Below are positions 25,995 through 38,400 of a stretch of DNA of 42,761 nt, piece by piece. The translations under genes and the position numbers were made by a program. The notes beneath the pieces are model-generated. The model ran no database searches. It was not told where the DNA came from and was given only the letters and a program-made list of their open reading frames with translations. Source of the stretch: an uncultured Eubacteriales bacterium (GTDB lineage: Bacteria > Bacillota > Clostridia > Peptostreptococcales > Anaerovoracaceae). Where the stretch lies: NCBI GenBank assembly GCA_902776285.1, contig CACYPK010000018.1, forward strand, positions 1 to 42,761, written 5' to 3'. Position 1 is the stretch's first letter. The number at the start of each line of letters is the position of its first letter.

Positions 25995-26453
25995 TTATTC
26001 GTTCGAATTTAGGATACGGTCCATTGCGGATGTGACGGATAATACGTTTTCTTCCTTGTCAACAATGACGAGAAGGGTGTTGTCGCCGCTGACAGAACCG
26101 ACCATGTGCTCAAGACTGAGAGTATCGATCGCTTCTCCGGCCGCTCCCGCGCAGCCCGGCAATGTCTTGACGACTATCAGGTTCCCGGCGCACGCGTATG
26201 AAACGGTGGTCTCCCGGAATATCTTGATGAAACGGTCGGAGATAGGCCGGTCATCGTAATTGCCTGTGGTATATCTGTACCTGCCGTCTTTTCCCTGGAC
26301 TTTTACAAGCTGAAGCTCGCGGATGTCCCTGGATACGGTCGCCTGAGTCACGCTGTAACCGGCGTCGCTCAGAAGGTTGAGCAACTGATCCTGCGTTTCC
26401 ACTTCATTTGTCTTGATGATCTCCAGTATCTTGTTTTGTCTCGATAATCTCAT
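25995..26453 (-). CDS. argR: Arginine repressor ArgR/AhrC
   Basis: 152 residues. An N-terminal winged helix (about 1-70; KILEIIKTNEVETQDQLLNLL, VTQATVSRDIRELQLVKV) and a C-terminal arginine-binding, hexamerising domain (about 85-150) with the aspartates in GSVSGDNTLLVIVD. It represses arginine synthesis and activates catabolism with arginine as co-repressor. GGAGG precedes the ATG at the normal distance on the minus strand. Its promoter carries two ArgR-box-like stretches, suggesting autoregulation. It is divergent from ruvC. Confidence 0.95.
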   Translation of the reverse strand: MRLSRQNKILEIIKTNEVETQDQLLNLLSDAGYSVTQATVSRDIRELQLVKVQGKDGRYRYTTGNYDDRPISDRFIKIFRETTVSYACAGNLIVVKTLPGCAGAAGEAIDTLSLEHMVGSVSGDNTLLVIVDKEENVLSVTSAMDRILNSNE

Positions 26454-26493
26454 GGTTTGCCTCCGCGCGCGCGTGAACTTTCAATACACGGTC

Positions 26494-26530
26494 ATTATAG
26501 CATAAAAATACGCGGTCATGAATAAATACT
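26494..26530 (-). promoter_or_regulatory. argR promoter with two candidate ARG boxes
   Basis: On the minus strand an extended -10 TGCTATAAT (TATAAT = complement of 26494-26499) is paired with a weak -35 TTCATG (complement of 26517-26522) at 17 bases. On the plus strand, CATAAAAATAC (26501-26511) and CATGAATAAATAC (26517-26529) both resemble the Bacillus-type ARG box half CATGAATAAAAAT and are 16 bases apart. They overlap the spacer and the -35, where repressor would block polymerase. Confidence 0.6.
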
Positions 26531-26654
26531 AATAATAGTGTCCCGAATGTATGAATGAGGGCGTTTTACGCTGAATATCGTGAGGCGATCGTTTGACGCT
26601 CCGGAAACAAGGCGCGAAAGGGGTCTCCGGCAAAAAAAGAACAAAAAACGAACA

Positions 26655-26683
26655 TAGACAATATGTATCATAAATGGTAAAAT
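26655..26683 (+). promoter_or_regulatory. Leaderless promoter of ruvC
   Basis: -35 TAGACA at 26655-26660 (5 of 6), 17-base spacer, and extended -10 TGGTAAAAT at 26675-26683 (hexamer 5 of 6). The start site is expected at about 26690-26691, the first base of the ruvC ATG. No Shine-Dalgarno lies between promoter and ATG. Confidence 0.65.
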
Positions 26684-26690
26684 CCAGTAC

Positions 26691-27179
26691 ATGAGGATAC
26701 TTGGAATCGACCCGGGCTACGCCATCATGGGTTACGGAATAGTTGAATATAAGGGCAGTAAGTTCACGCCTGTCACATACGGGTCCATCACTACGGACGC
26801 GCATACGCCTAATGAAGAGAGACTGATGATCCTTTACGATGAACTTACACGCATCATAAAGGAGTTCCAGCCGGAAGAAGCCTCCATAGAGGAGCTCTTC
26901 TACAACACCAACGCCACCACAGCCATAATGGTCGGCGAGGCAAGGGGCACGGCTCTTCTGGCATGCGCAAAGGCGGGCGTAAGAATTTCCGAGTATACAC
27001 CGCTTCAGATCAAATCCGCTCTGACAGGATACGGAAGGGCAGACAAAAAACAGGTGCAGGCGATGGTAAAGATGATACTCAATCTTTCGGAAGTGCCTAA
27101 GCCTGACGATACAGCAGACGCGCTCGCGGCGGCCATTTGCCACGCGAATCACGCGGGCGGACGCATGCCGAGGTTATGA
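26691..27179 (+). CDS. ruvC: Holliday junction resolvase RuvC
   Basis: 162 residues, normal length. The RNase-H-like fold has acidic active-site residues in LGIDPGYAIMGYG, in ASIEELFYNTN, and in PDDTADALAAAICH. RuvC cuts the four-way junction moved by RuvAB. ATG 26691 lies directly at the predicted start of transcription and has no ribosome site. It heads ruvC-ruvA-ruvB-queA-tgt, a common Firmicute order. Confidence 0.96.
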   Translation: MRILGIDPGYAIMGYGIVEYKGSKFTPVTYGSITTDAHTPNEERLMILYDELTRIIKEFQPEEASIEELFYNTNATTAIMVGEARGTALLACAKAGVRISEYTPLQIKSALTGYGRADKKQVQAMVKMILNLSEVPKPDDTADALAAAICHANHAGGRMPRL

Positions 27180-27221
27180 CGGAAGCGTCGCAGACGATAA
27201 CAGAAAGAGGGAATCTGACAG

Positions 27222-27827
27222 ATGATAAGATTTCTCAGAGGAGAATACCTGTATTACGAATCGGGCGCCATCGTGCTAGAAACACCTGCGGGCATAGGCT
27301 TCAGGATATTCATATCAGACACCAGCAGCCTGCTTACGAAGCGTGAAGGTGAAGAGATAGAAGTCTATACATACATGCAGGTCAAGGAAGACGGCATGGC
27401 TCTTTACGGCTTTGCGGATACCGAGGGGCTCGCTCTCTTTGAGCAGCTCATAACGGTAAAGGGAGTAGGTCCTAAGGCCGGCCTGGCGATCATGTCTACG
27501 GGTACGCCTAATCAGATAAAGAGCGTAATTGCGGCCGGAGACGCCGCTTCCATCGCGATGGCTCCGGGCATAGGCAAAAAGACTGCCGAGAGAGTCATAC
27601 TTGAACTCAAGGACAAAGTATCCGCGCTGCCGTTCGAGGGAGCGGACATAAGCGAAGGCTTTGCTCCTGCGGCAGTTCCGGGCAGCGGAGAACGCGGAGA
27701 GGCGGTCGTGGCCCTCACGACTCTTGGCTACAGCAAGAAAGAAGCGGAGGCCGCTGTCGCGTCCGTCAAGGACGAGGGCCTGAGCGCAGAGGAATACGTA
27801 AAGAAATCACTGAAATTCCTGTTATAA
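27222..27827 (+). CDS. ruvA: Holliday junction DNA helicase subunit RuvA
   Basis: 201 residues. An N-terminal OB fold (about 1-63), two helix-hairpin-helix motifs (about 70-140; LITVKGVGPKAGLAIMS and MAPGIGKKTAERVILELKDK), a flexible linker, and the C-terminal RuvB-binding domain (about 155-201; ALTTLGYSKKEAEAAV). RuvA tetramers hold the junction and load RuvB. A GAGGG site precedes ATG 27222. It lies 42 bases after ruvC. Confidence 0.96.
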   Translation: MIRFLRGEYLYYESGAIVLETPAGIGFRIFISDTSSLLTKREGEEIEVYTYMQVKEDGMALYGFADTEGLALFEQLITVKGVGPKAGLAIMSTGTPNQIKSVIAAGDAASIAMAPGIGKKTAERVILELKDKVSALPFEGADISEGFAPAAVPGSGERGEAVVALTTLGYSKKEAEAAVASVKDEGLSAEEYVKKSLKFLL

Positions 27828-27838
27828 GGTAGATGTCA

Positions 27839-28872
27839 ATGAACGAACGAGTGACACAGACAAAAGCAGTGCCGTCGGAACTTGCGGGAGAAATGACTCT
27901 CAGGCCTCAATACCTGAGCGAATACTGCGGCCAGACGGCTACAAAAGACAATCTTTCGATATACATCGAGGCAGCCAAAATGAGAGGCGAGCCTCTCGAT
28001 CACGTGCTGTTTTACGGACCTCCGGGACTGGGCAAGACAACTCTCGCGGGCATCATCGCCAACGAGCTCGGCGTAGATATAAAGATCACATCGGGACCGG
28101 CGATCGGGAGAGCCGGAGATCTGGCTGCTATACTGACTAATCTGAACGACAACGACGTCCTCTTCATCGACGAGATCCACAGACTCAACCGCTCAGTTGA
28201 AGAAGTCCTTTATTCCGCGATGGAAGACTACGTGCTCGATATCATCATCGGCAAGGGACCGGCGGCAAGATCGCTGCGCATCGACATCGCGAAGTTCACG
28301 CTGATAGGCGCTACTACCAGGGCCGGAAGCCTTTCGGGCCCGCTCCGCGACAGGTTCGGCATCGTGGAGAAGTTTGAATTCTATACGCCGCAGGAGATCA
28401 AGGAGATCTTAAGAAGGACCGCAAACGTGTTGGATACCACCATTGACGAGGCCTCGCTCGATGAGATATCCAAGCGTTCAAGAGGCACCCCGCGTATAGG
28501 CAACAGGCTAATTAAAAGAGTAAGGGATTTCTCGTCCGTCATCTCAGACGGCGGGATCAATATAGATATAACAATGAAGGCGCTCGACGCTCTCGGTGTA
28601 GACGAACTCGGCCTTGAGAAGCTTGACAGAGATATACTTTCAACCATAATAAAGAGCTTCAACGGCGGACCGGTAGGCATAGAAACGATCGCGTCGGCCA
28701 TAGGCGAAGAGAGAGTGACGATAGAAGACGCCAACGAGCCTTACCTTATTCAGGCAGGCCTACTCTACAGAACACAGAAGGGCAGGATGGCTTCGCGCGC
28801 CGCTTACGATCATCTCGGCCTTGCAGGCCTTTATAAGGAGCCGGAGACCGAACAATTGCGAATGGAACTCGA

Positions 28873-28876
<4 letters not shown>
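27839..28876 (+). CDS. ruvB: Holliday junction branch-migration ATPase RuvB
   Basis: 345 residues from ATG 27839; an in-frame ATG at 27833 is only 3 bases from the AAGG at 27826-27829, which fits 27839 better. AAA+ motor: Walker [12 protein letters not shown], Walker [12 protein letters not shown], sensor 1 LIGATTRAG, arginine finger GPLRDRFG, and the winged-helix C-terminal domain ending in a RuvB-typical YDHLG. The stop TGA overlaps the queA ATG (ATGA). Confidence 0.96.
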
Positions 28877-32274
<3,398 letters not shown>

Positions 32275-32293
32275 AAACGTTGAAAACACTGGG

Positions 32294-32324
32294 TTCCCGG
32301 ATTTGCTCCGGGAATTCTTTTTTT
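32294..32324 (+). terminator. Terminator of the ruvC-tgt-methyltransferase operon
   Basis: TTCCCGGA (32294-32301) / TCCGGGAA (32307-32314) with a 5-base loop, then TTC and a run of seven T. The accessory island begins immediately after it. Confidence 0.9.
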
Positions 32325-32325
32325 G

Positions 32326-32460
32326 GATAAGTTCGGTCAAACACCACCCATGATAAGTTCGGTCAAAAGAGTAGTTGAGTTGATAAAGCTGCTTTTTAGG
32401 TATGTGGAGTGGACAGAACTGCTTTTTGAGTAGTTGAGTTGATAAAACTACTTTTTGCAC
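32326..32460. repeat. Degenerate tandem repeats at the left edge of the accessory island (possible insertion-sequence end)
   Basis: GATAAGTTCGGTCAAA occurs twice (32326-32341 and 32352-32367). It is followed by three units of about 30 bases (about 32371-32399, 32400-32429, 32430-32459) sharing a core like GTTGATAAARCTRCTTTTT. Arrays of short related motifs of this kind are known at ends of IS21-family elements, where they bind transposase, but no transposase gene remains. The assignment to an insertion-sequence remnant is inference. Confidence 0.55.
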
Positions 32461-32480
32461 TATCAGAGAGCAGAAAACTG

Positions 32481-32509
32481 TTGCCACTATTCCTGCACGG
32501 GAATAAAAT
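32481..32509 (+). promoter_or_regulatory. Promoter of the type I restriction operon, with a dyad in its spacer
   Basis: -35 TTGCCA at 32481-32486 (5 of 6), 17-base spacer, -10 TAAAAT at 32504-32509 (5 of 6). The transcript would start near 32516 and lead into the HTH gene at 32552. The spacer contains TATTCC (32488-32493) / GGAATA (32500-32505) separated by TGCACG, a perfect 6-bp dyad positioned to block polymerase. It is a candidate operator. Confidence 0.65.
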
Positions 32510-32551
32510 ATAAGTGATATAGTGTTTCGATGATTCGGTTCGGAGGCTGAT

Positions 32552-32737
32552 ATGGAGTACTTAACAGCTGCTCAGACAGCAGAAAAATGGAACATCTCCA
32601 GGCGCAGAGTATCTAAGCTTTGTAGCGAGGGTCGTATTGAGGGAGCAAAGCTGATGGGCAATGTCTGGTTTATTCCGGAGGATGCGAAGAAGCCAGAGGA
32701 CAAGCGTAAAAAACAGATAATGAATAGGAATGAATGA
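32552..32737 (+). CDS. Small excisionase-type helix-turn-helix protein
   Basis: 61 residues, nearly all one winged HTH of the MerR/excisionase (HTH_17) type: YLTAAQTAEKWNISRRRVSKLCSEGRIEGAKLMGNVWFIPEDA, followed by a basic tail. CGGAGG lies at the right distance before the ATG. It is the first gene of the hsd operon and overlaps hsdM (ATGA). It may regulate the operon through the dyad in the promoter. The family also includes DNA-bending recombination directionality factors, so a left-over excisionase is the alternative. Confidence 0.8.
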   Translation: MEYLTAAQTAEKWNISRRRVSKLCSEGRIEGAKLMGNVWFIPEDAKKPEDKRKKQIMNRNE

Positions 32738-34344
32738 ATATGGCTAAAAAGAAAACAGATGATAAGATAAACCTCGATAGTATACTTTTCAAGTGCCGGG
32801 ATATTTTACGAAAAGCACGCAATTCAGGATCATTTTTTGAGAAGCGTGATATGATGCTGACACTGGTGTTTCTGCGTTTCATCGGCGAAAAGTATGAGGA
32901 TGGCATAGAAAGCTTGCGACAGACCCTTATTGAACAGGGACTGGACCCGGACGATGAGAATATCAGAGCGGCCTTCTTTGACGATGCAACTTTTACAGAT
33001 GGGACATACAATCTGCCACCTGAAGCAAGATGGTCAACCATCATCAATACTCCGGCGCCGAAGTTGAATGTTGCTTTGGATACTGCATTACATAGTATTG
33101 CCGCAAGTAGCAAACAATTAAAGGGCTGCTTTGTGGAAGGAACTTTCACAAACAGAAACTTAGGGGCCAATGATATCAAGCAGATAGTGGACGAGGTTAA
33201 TAAGATTACTCATAAAGCCTTCGGGGAAGAAAAAGATCTGATAGGCCGCGTTTACGAATATTTTCTGAAAGAGTTCGCTGTTAATGCGACCAAAGAGGAA
33301 GGCGAGTATTATACACCTCATGATGTTGTACAGCTAATTGCAGCAATGATTGAGCCGTTTGATGGAACTCTTTATGATCCGTGTTGCGGATCCGGAGGCA
33401 TGTTCATTCAGAGTGCTGAATTAGTAAAGGCAAAACGTGGTGATATAAGTCGAATAAATATATACGGACAGGAGAAGGATGCGGCAACATATCGGCTTGC
33501 AAAGATGAATCTTGCTTTGCGTGGGATCAGCCATAATCTTGGAGGAACAAACGATTCATCATTTACACATGATCTCCATAAAGGACTGTATTTCAACTAC
33601 ATCATGGCGAACCCGCCATTTAACCTGAAGGGCTGGTATGATGACAATCTACAGAATGATTCGCGGTGGGCTGACTACACAACACCGCCGGAAAGCAATG
33701 CCAATTATGCATGGATCCTTCATATGCTTTCGCACTTGAAACCGCTTGATGGCGTTGCTGGTTTCTTGTTGGCGAATGGTGCTTTAGGAGATAGCGATAC
33801 GTTAGATATCAGAAAGAGACTTATTCAGAATGATAAAGTGGAAGCAATAATTATTCTTCCAAGAGACCTTTTTATCACAACCGATATAAGTGTCACGCTG
33901 TGGATATTGAATCAGAACAAAAAGGGTGGAGAGTATCATGGCCGAAATCTTCGTAACCGTGAAAACGAAATACTCTTTATGGATCTGCGTACGTGGCGAG
34001 ACAATCCTGTGAAAAATGAGAGCAAGAAAAAGGTGCGTTTAATAACAGAACAGATTCAAAATGCAGCAAATATTTATCACACATGGCAGAGCGAAGGAAC
34101 AGACGGCAGTCACTATGAAAGTCCTGAGTTATATAGGAGTGTAAATATAAATGAGATTAAAACTCAAGGATGGACTCTGGTTCCGAGTAAGTATATTGAA
34201 TTCATTGATCACGACTTGGATATAAATTATTCACAAGAGATGCAGAGAATTCAAAGTGAAATTAAAGAACTTCTTTCTTATGAAAAAGTGTCACAAAAAA
34301 TGCTGGAAGATGCCTTCAAGAGGATAGGATATGACATCGAATAA
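32734..34344 (+). CDS. hsdM: Type I restriction-modification DNA methyltransferase subunit
   Basis: 536 residues. An N-terminal helical HsdM_N domain (about 12-150) is followed by an N6-adenine methyltransferase fold: YYTPHDVVQLIAAMIEP, motif I YDPCCGSGGMFIQSAE (about residue 215), and motif IV ANPPFNLKGWY (about residue 292). It methylates adenine in the host sequence and forms the M2S1 modification core with HsdS. The start can be ATG 32734 or 32740; AGGA at 32726 allows either. It overlaps hsdS by 14 bases. Base composition is AT-richer than the core genes upstream, fitting acquisition by transfer. Confidence 0.95.
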   Translation: MNMAKKKTDDKINLDSILFKCRDILRKARNSGSFFEKRDMMLTLVFLRFIGEKYEDGIESLRQTLIEQGLDPDDENIRAAFFDDATFTDGTYNLPPEARWSTIINTPAPKLNVALDTALHSIAASSKQLKGCFVEGTFTNRNLGANDIKQIVDEVNKITHKAFGEEKDLIGRVYEYFLKEFAVNATKEEGEYYTPHDVVQLIAAMIEPFDGTLYDPCCGSGGMFIQSAELVKAKRGDISRINIYGQEKDAATYRLAKMNLALRGISHNLGGTNDSSFTHDLHKGLYFNYIMANPPFNLKGWYDDNLQNDSRWADYTTPPESNANYAWILHMLSHLKPLDGVAGFLLANGALGDSDTLDIRKRLIQNDKVEAIIILPRDLFITTDISVTLWILNQNKKGGEYHGRNLRNRENEILFMDLRTWRDNPVKNESKKKVRLITEQIQNAANIYHTWQSEGTDGSHYESPELYRSVNINEIKTQGWTLVPSKYIEFIDHDLDINYSQEMQRIQSEIKELLSYEKVSQKMLEDAFKRIGYDIE

Positions 34345-35464
34345 ATACAAACTAGGAGCGTTGATTCGTCATGAGGACAGGCGAAATGAAGATGGACTGT
34401 TTGCTGTTGCAGATGTGAAGGGGATTTCAATTCAGAAACACTTTATTGAAACAAAAGCAGATATGAAGGGGGTCTCCCTTACACCTTATAAGCTTGTTGT
34501 GCCCGATTCTTTTGTATATGTTACGATCACTTCACGTAATGGTGAGAAAATTACATTAGCTCATAATAATTCCGCAAATACATATATTGTTTCATCATCA
34601 TATGAAGTGTTTAGTGTAGAAAGAAAAGATTTATTAGACTCAGAGTACCTTTTCATGTTTTTCAACAGACCAGAGTTTGATCGATATGCTCGGTTTAATT
34701 CCTGGGGTTCTGCGAGAGAAGCTTTTAGTTGGGAAGAGATGTGCGACATTGATATTGCGCTTCCGCCACTTGAAGTTCAGCAAAAGTATGTAAATATTTA
34801 TAAGGCCATGATTGCCAACCAGCAATGTTATGAACGTGGATTGGATGACTTAAAACTGACAATTGATGCTCAAATTGATGAGATCAAGAATACGGCAGAT
34901 AGAATACATACAGGAGCACTTTTGGAAGAGGTTGATAATCGTAATACTGACGGTGAAATAAGTAATGTTCAGGGTATCAATATTAATAAACAGTTCATGC
35001 CTTCTGTTGCAAATACAAATGGAGTGGATTTAAGAAAGTATAAGATTGTAAAGAATGGACAATTTGCGTATTCAGGTATGCAAACTGGTCGGGATGAGTG
35101 CATTAGAATTGCGCTTTACAATGGTGATGATCCAATAATTATTTCGCCAGCATATACAGTTATGCAGGTTAAAGGTGCACCAATCCTTCCTGAATATATA
35201 ATGATGTGGTTTTCCAGAAAGGAAAGTGACAGAAAAGGCTGGTTTATGAGTGATGGAAGTATAAGATCCAACTTAGATCTTGATCGTTTCTATGAAACGG
35301 AGATTCCGATTCCTGATTCTTCGGTGCAAAAAGCACTTGTTGATCTTTTCTCCGTTTATGAAATGCGAAAAAGTATCAATGATAAACTTAAGAATCAAAT
35401 CAAAAGCATTTGTCCAGTACTTATTCGCGGATCACTTCAAGATGGAGGTGAAAGCTGTGGCTAA
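34331..35464 (+). CDS. hsdS: Type I restriction-modification specificity subunit
   Basis: 377 residues. Two target-recognition halves repeat one another: YKLGALIRHEDRRNEDGLFAV... near residues 6-22 matches TGALLEEVDNRNTDGEISNV... near residues 193-212, and each is followed by a KG/NG-V-L-Y-K pattern. The two halves end in central and terminal conserved helices (PPLEVQQKYVNIYKAMI and PDSSVQKALVDLFSVYEMR). The pair of half-sites defines a bipartite recognition sequence that cannot be read from the sequence. The gene is intact, with no frameshift or inverted second copy nearby. It overlaps hsdR by 8 bases. Confidence 0.93.
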   Translation: MTSNKYKLGALIRHEDRRNEDGLFAVADVKGISIQKHFIETKADMKGVSLTPYKLVVPDSFVYVTITSRNGEKITLAHNNSANTYIVSSSYEVFSVERKDLLDSEYLFMFFNRPEFDRYARFNSWGSAREAFSWEEMCDIDIALPPLEVQQKYVNIYKAMIANQQCYERGLDDLKLTIDAQIDEIKNTADRIHTGALLEEVDNRNTDGEISNVQGININKQFMPSVANTNGVDLRKYKIVKNGQFAYSGMQTGRDECIRIALYNGDDPIIISPAYTVMQVKGAPILPEYIMMWFSRKESDRKGWFMSDGSIRSNLDLDRFYETEIPIPDSSVQKALVDLFSVYEMRKSINDKLKNQIKSICPVLIRGSLQDGGESCG

Positions 35465-38400
35465 ATTGCAAAGTTTCAATGGTCGGTACTGTGAATCTGA
35501 ATATGAAAATGCTTTCATTTCGTTTTTAGAGTCGGAAGGGTGGCAGTATCTTGCTGGAAACAGTATTACAAGAGACTCGCGTAAAGACGTTTTGTACGTC
35601 GATGATATGGAGCAGTTTCTCTATAAGACCAACCCTGATTTGATTACTGATGAAATCCGACAAATCATGGATACAGTTCGACTTGCCGGCGCAGAAAGTG
35701 ATTTTGCAACACTACATAAAGTTTATGTTTGGATGGTCAATGGAATTCAGTTTACACCGCAAAACGATGTGGCTCGAATGGTTGAACTGATAGATTTTGA
35801 CAACCCGCACAATAATATTTTCCGTGTGGTTAATCAGTTCACAGTTGAATATATGAACAATGGGCAGACAGAGAATCGCAGGCCAGATGTACTTTTATAT
35901 GTAAATGGAATGCCGCTTTGTATCATTGAACTCAAAAATCCTGCAGATCCGAAGGCAACAATCTATGACGCCTGGGAGCAAATCAATGTTCGGTATTGGA
36001 GAGACATCCCTCACTTGTTACATTATTGCCCACTGGCTTGTATTTCTGATGGCGTGAAAACAAGACTTGGGACAGTTCGGACACCGTATGAACATTTTTA
36101 TGCCTGGCGCCGTGTAAATGATGATGACAAGATATCTACGCTTCCGTTTGAAGAAACACAGTCGATGATAAAAGGTGTCTATAGCCCTGCAAGATTCCTG
36201 GAAATCTTTCGTGATTATATTCATTTCCAAGATAGTGAATATGATAGCGATGAACGAGAGGTGGTCTGCCGGTATCCGCAATTCTTTGCCGTCCGGCTTT
36301 TGAAACAGAGCATAGTCAAGTCTGTGGTCGAAAAAAGTGGTAAAGGCGGCACCTACTTTGGCGCTACTGGTTGCGGCAAAACATATACTATGGCGTTTCT
36401 TGCACGCCAGTTATCTTTGCGCTGCTCGGACATTCCTCAGATTGGATCTCCGACCATAGTAATGATTGTGGATCGTGATGAGCTACAGAAGCAGGGTGCA
36501 AAGCTTTTTACCAAAAGTAAAGAATTTCTGAACCTCGGTGAGGTTAGTGTCGTTTCTAGCAGAAAGATGCTGCGAGAAGAACTTGGTGCAAGAGAAAGCG
36601 GCGGATTCTACATATGTACTATACAGAAATTTGTAGACAGGCAAGATGACAAGATTGGTCTGATTAATGATCGCTCCAATATCATTTGCTTTTCTGATGA
36701 AGCACATAGGACACAAATCGAACACTCAAAGAAAATCCAATTCAGTAAAGATGCTGATGAAAACATGAAAGCGATGGTCTCAAAGCCGTATGCGAAGGTT
36801 TTGAAAGAAGCTTTCCCGCAGGCAACCTTTGTTGGTTTTACAGGAACACCTATTGCAGAGACATATCAAACATTCGGAGATGAGATTGACCGATACACGA
36901 TGGATCAGGCTGTAGCAGATGGCATTACGGTCACAATCAAATATCATCCTCGTATTGCAAAGGTTCTTCTGGATAAAGAAAAAGTCAGACAAATTGAAAC
37001 ATACTATAAACATTGTGCTGATGATGGTGCTACTGAAGAAGATATTGAAGCAAGCAAGAAGGCAATGAGTTCTATGGAAATAATCCTTGGGGAGCCTACT
37101 CGTTTAGAGCGCCTTGCTGTTGATATTCACGATCATTATGTATCATCATGTGCAAACGATCCGGACAGGATACAGAAGGCCATGGTTGTATGTTCCAGTA
37201 GACCGATAGCATATCAGCTGTTGAAGAAGTTTCAGGATAAGTATCCAGAATGGTTTGAAGAGAAAAAAACTCCGGATGATCTTATTGTTACAAAGGAAGA
37301 ATTACGCACCTTAAAACCTATGCCTTTTATGGCCATGATTGCAAGTGTTGGAAGCAATGATGAGTCTGAAATGTACAACTATCTTGGCGGGGTGAAAAAT
37401 AATAAACGTTCCGAAGAATTCGATGCTGCTTTCAAGCAGGAAAAATCCAACTTCCGAATCGCCATTGTTGTAGATATGTGGATAACAGGGTTTGATGTTC
37501 CAACGCTGACCTACATGTATAATGATAAGCCACTCAAGAAACATATGCTGATCCAGACCATAAGTCGTGTAAATCGTAAATATCCTGGAAAAGAATATGG
37601 TTTGATCGTCGATTATATTGGCATCCGGGATAATATGCGTGAAGCGGTGAAGGTCTATGGTGGTGGAGGATCAATAGCACCCTCTGCAGATGATGTGGAA
37701 CAGGCAACAGGCATCTTCCGCGAAGAACTATCGATATTGAAAGATTTATTCAGTGGATACGATTTAAAATCATTCCTTAATCCAAACGGTGATCCTGCGG
37801 AACGATATCTGCTGTTAGCAAAAGCCGCAGAATATGTGTTTAAGTCTACACAGGAACTGAAAACACAGAGTAAAAGCGGCAAGTCCGTTCAGAAAGTTAC
37901 CTTCAAGACATATTTCCTGAAAACCGTAAAACGGATGCGTGCTGCATATGATATTTGCCAGCCTTCCGGTGAGCTTGGTGAGGAAGAGTCTGCACTTGCA
38001 CAGTGCTTTATGGCGATAGCTGGCTTTGTCCGAAAGATGAGTGGAACTAGTGATGTAGACACAGATACCATGAATCGTAATGTTTCCCGGATGGTTGAGG
38101 AAGCATTGAAATATAACAAGGTTGAAAGCATTTTGGACACAGGAGAGGAAGAAGATGTTTTCTCCGCCGAGTATTTCGAAAAACTGTCGGATGTTAAAAT
38201 GCCGGCGTCAAAATTGGAACTGCTTGTAAAAATGTTACGAAAGCAGATATCTGAGTATAGCAAAACAAATCAGATGGCAGCAAAAAAGTATCAGGAAATG
38301 CTTGAAGAAACCATACGTCAGTACCATGAGAGAAGAAAGCATCTAACAGCGGAGGAAGCGGGAGCGGCTCAGGAAGAAACATCTGAAGAAATTATACGTA

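Noticed and set aside
35280..35456. N-terminal extension of HsdR by 59 residues
   Set aside because: This part is hsdS read in another frame, and GGAGGTG is correctly placed only for GTG 35457.
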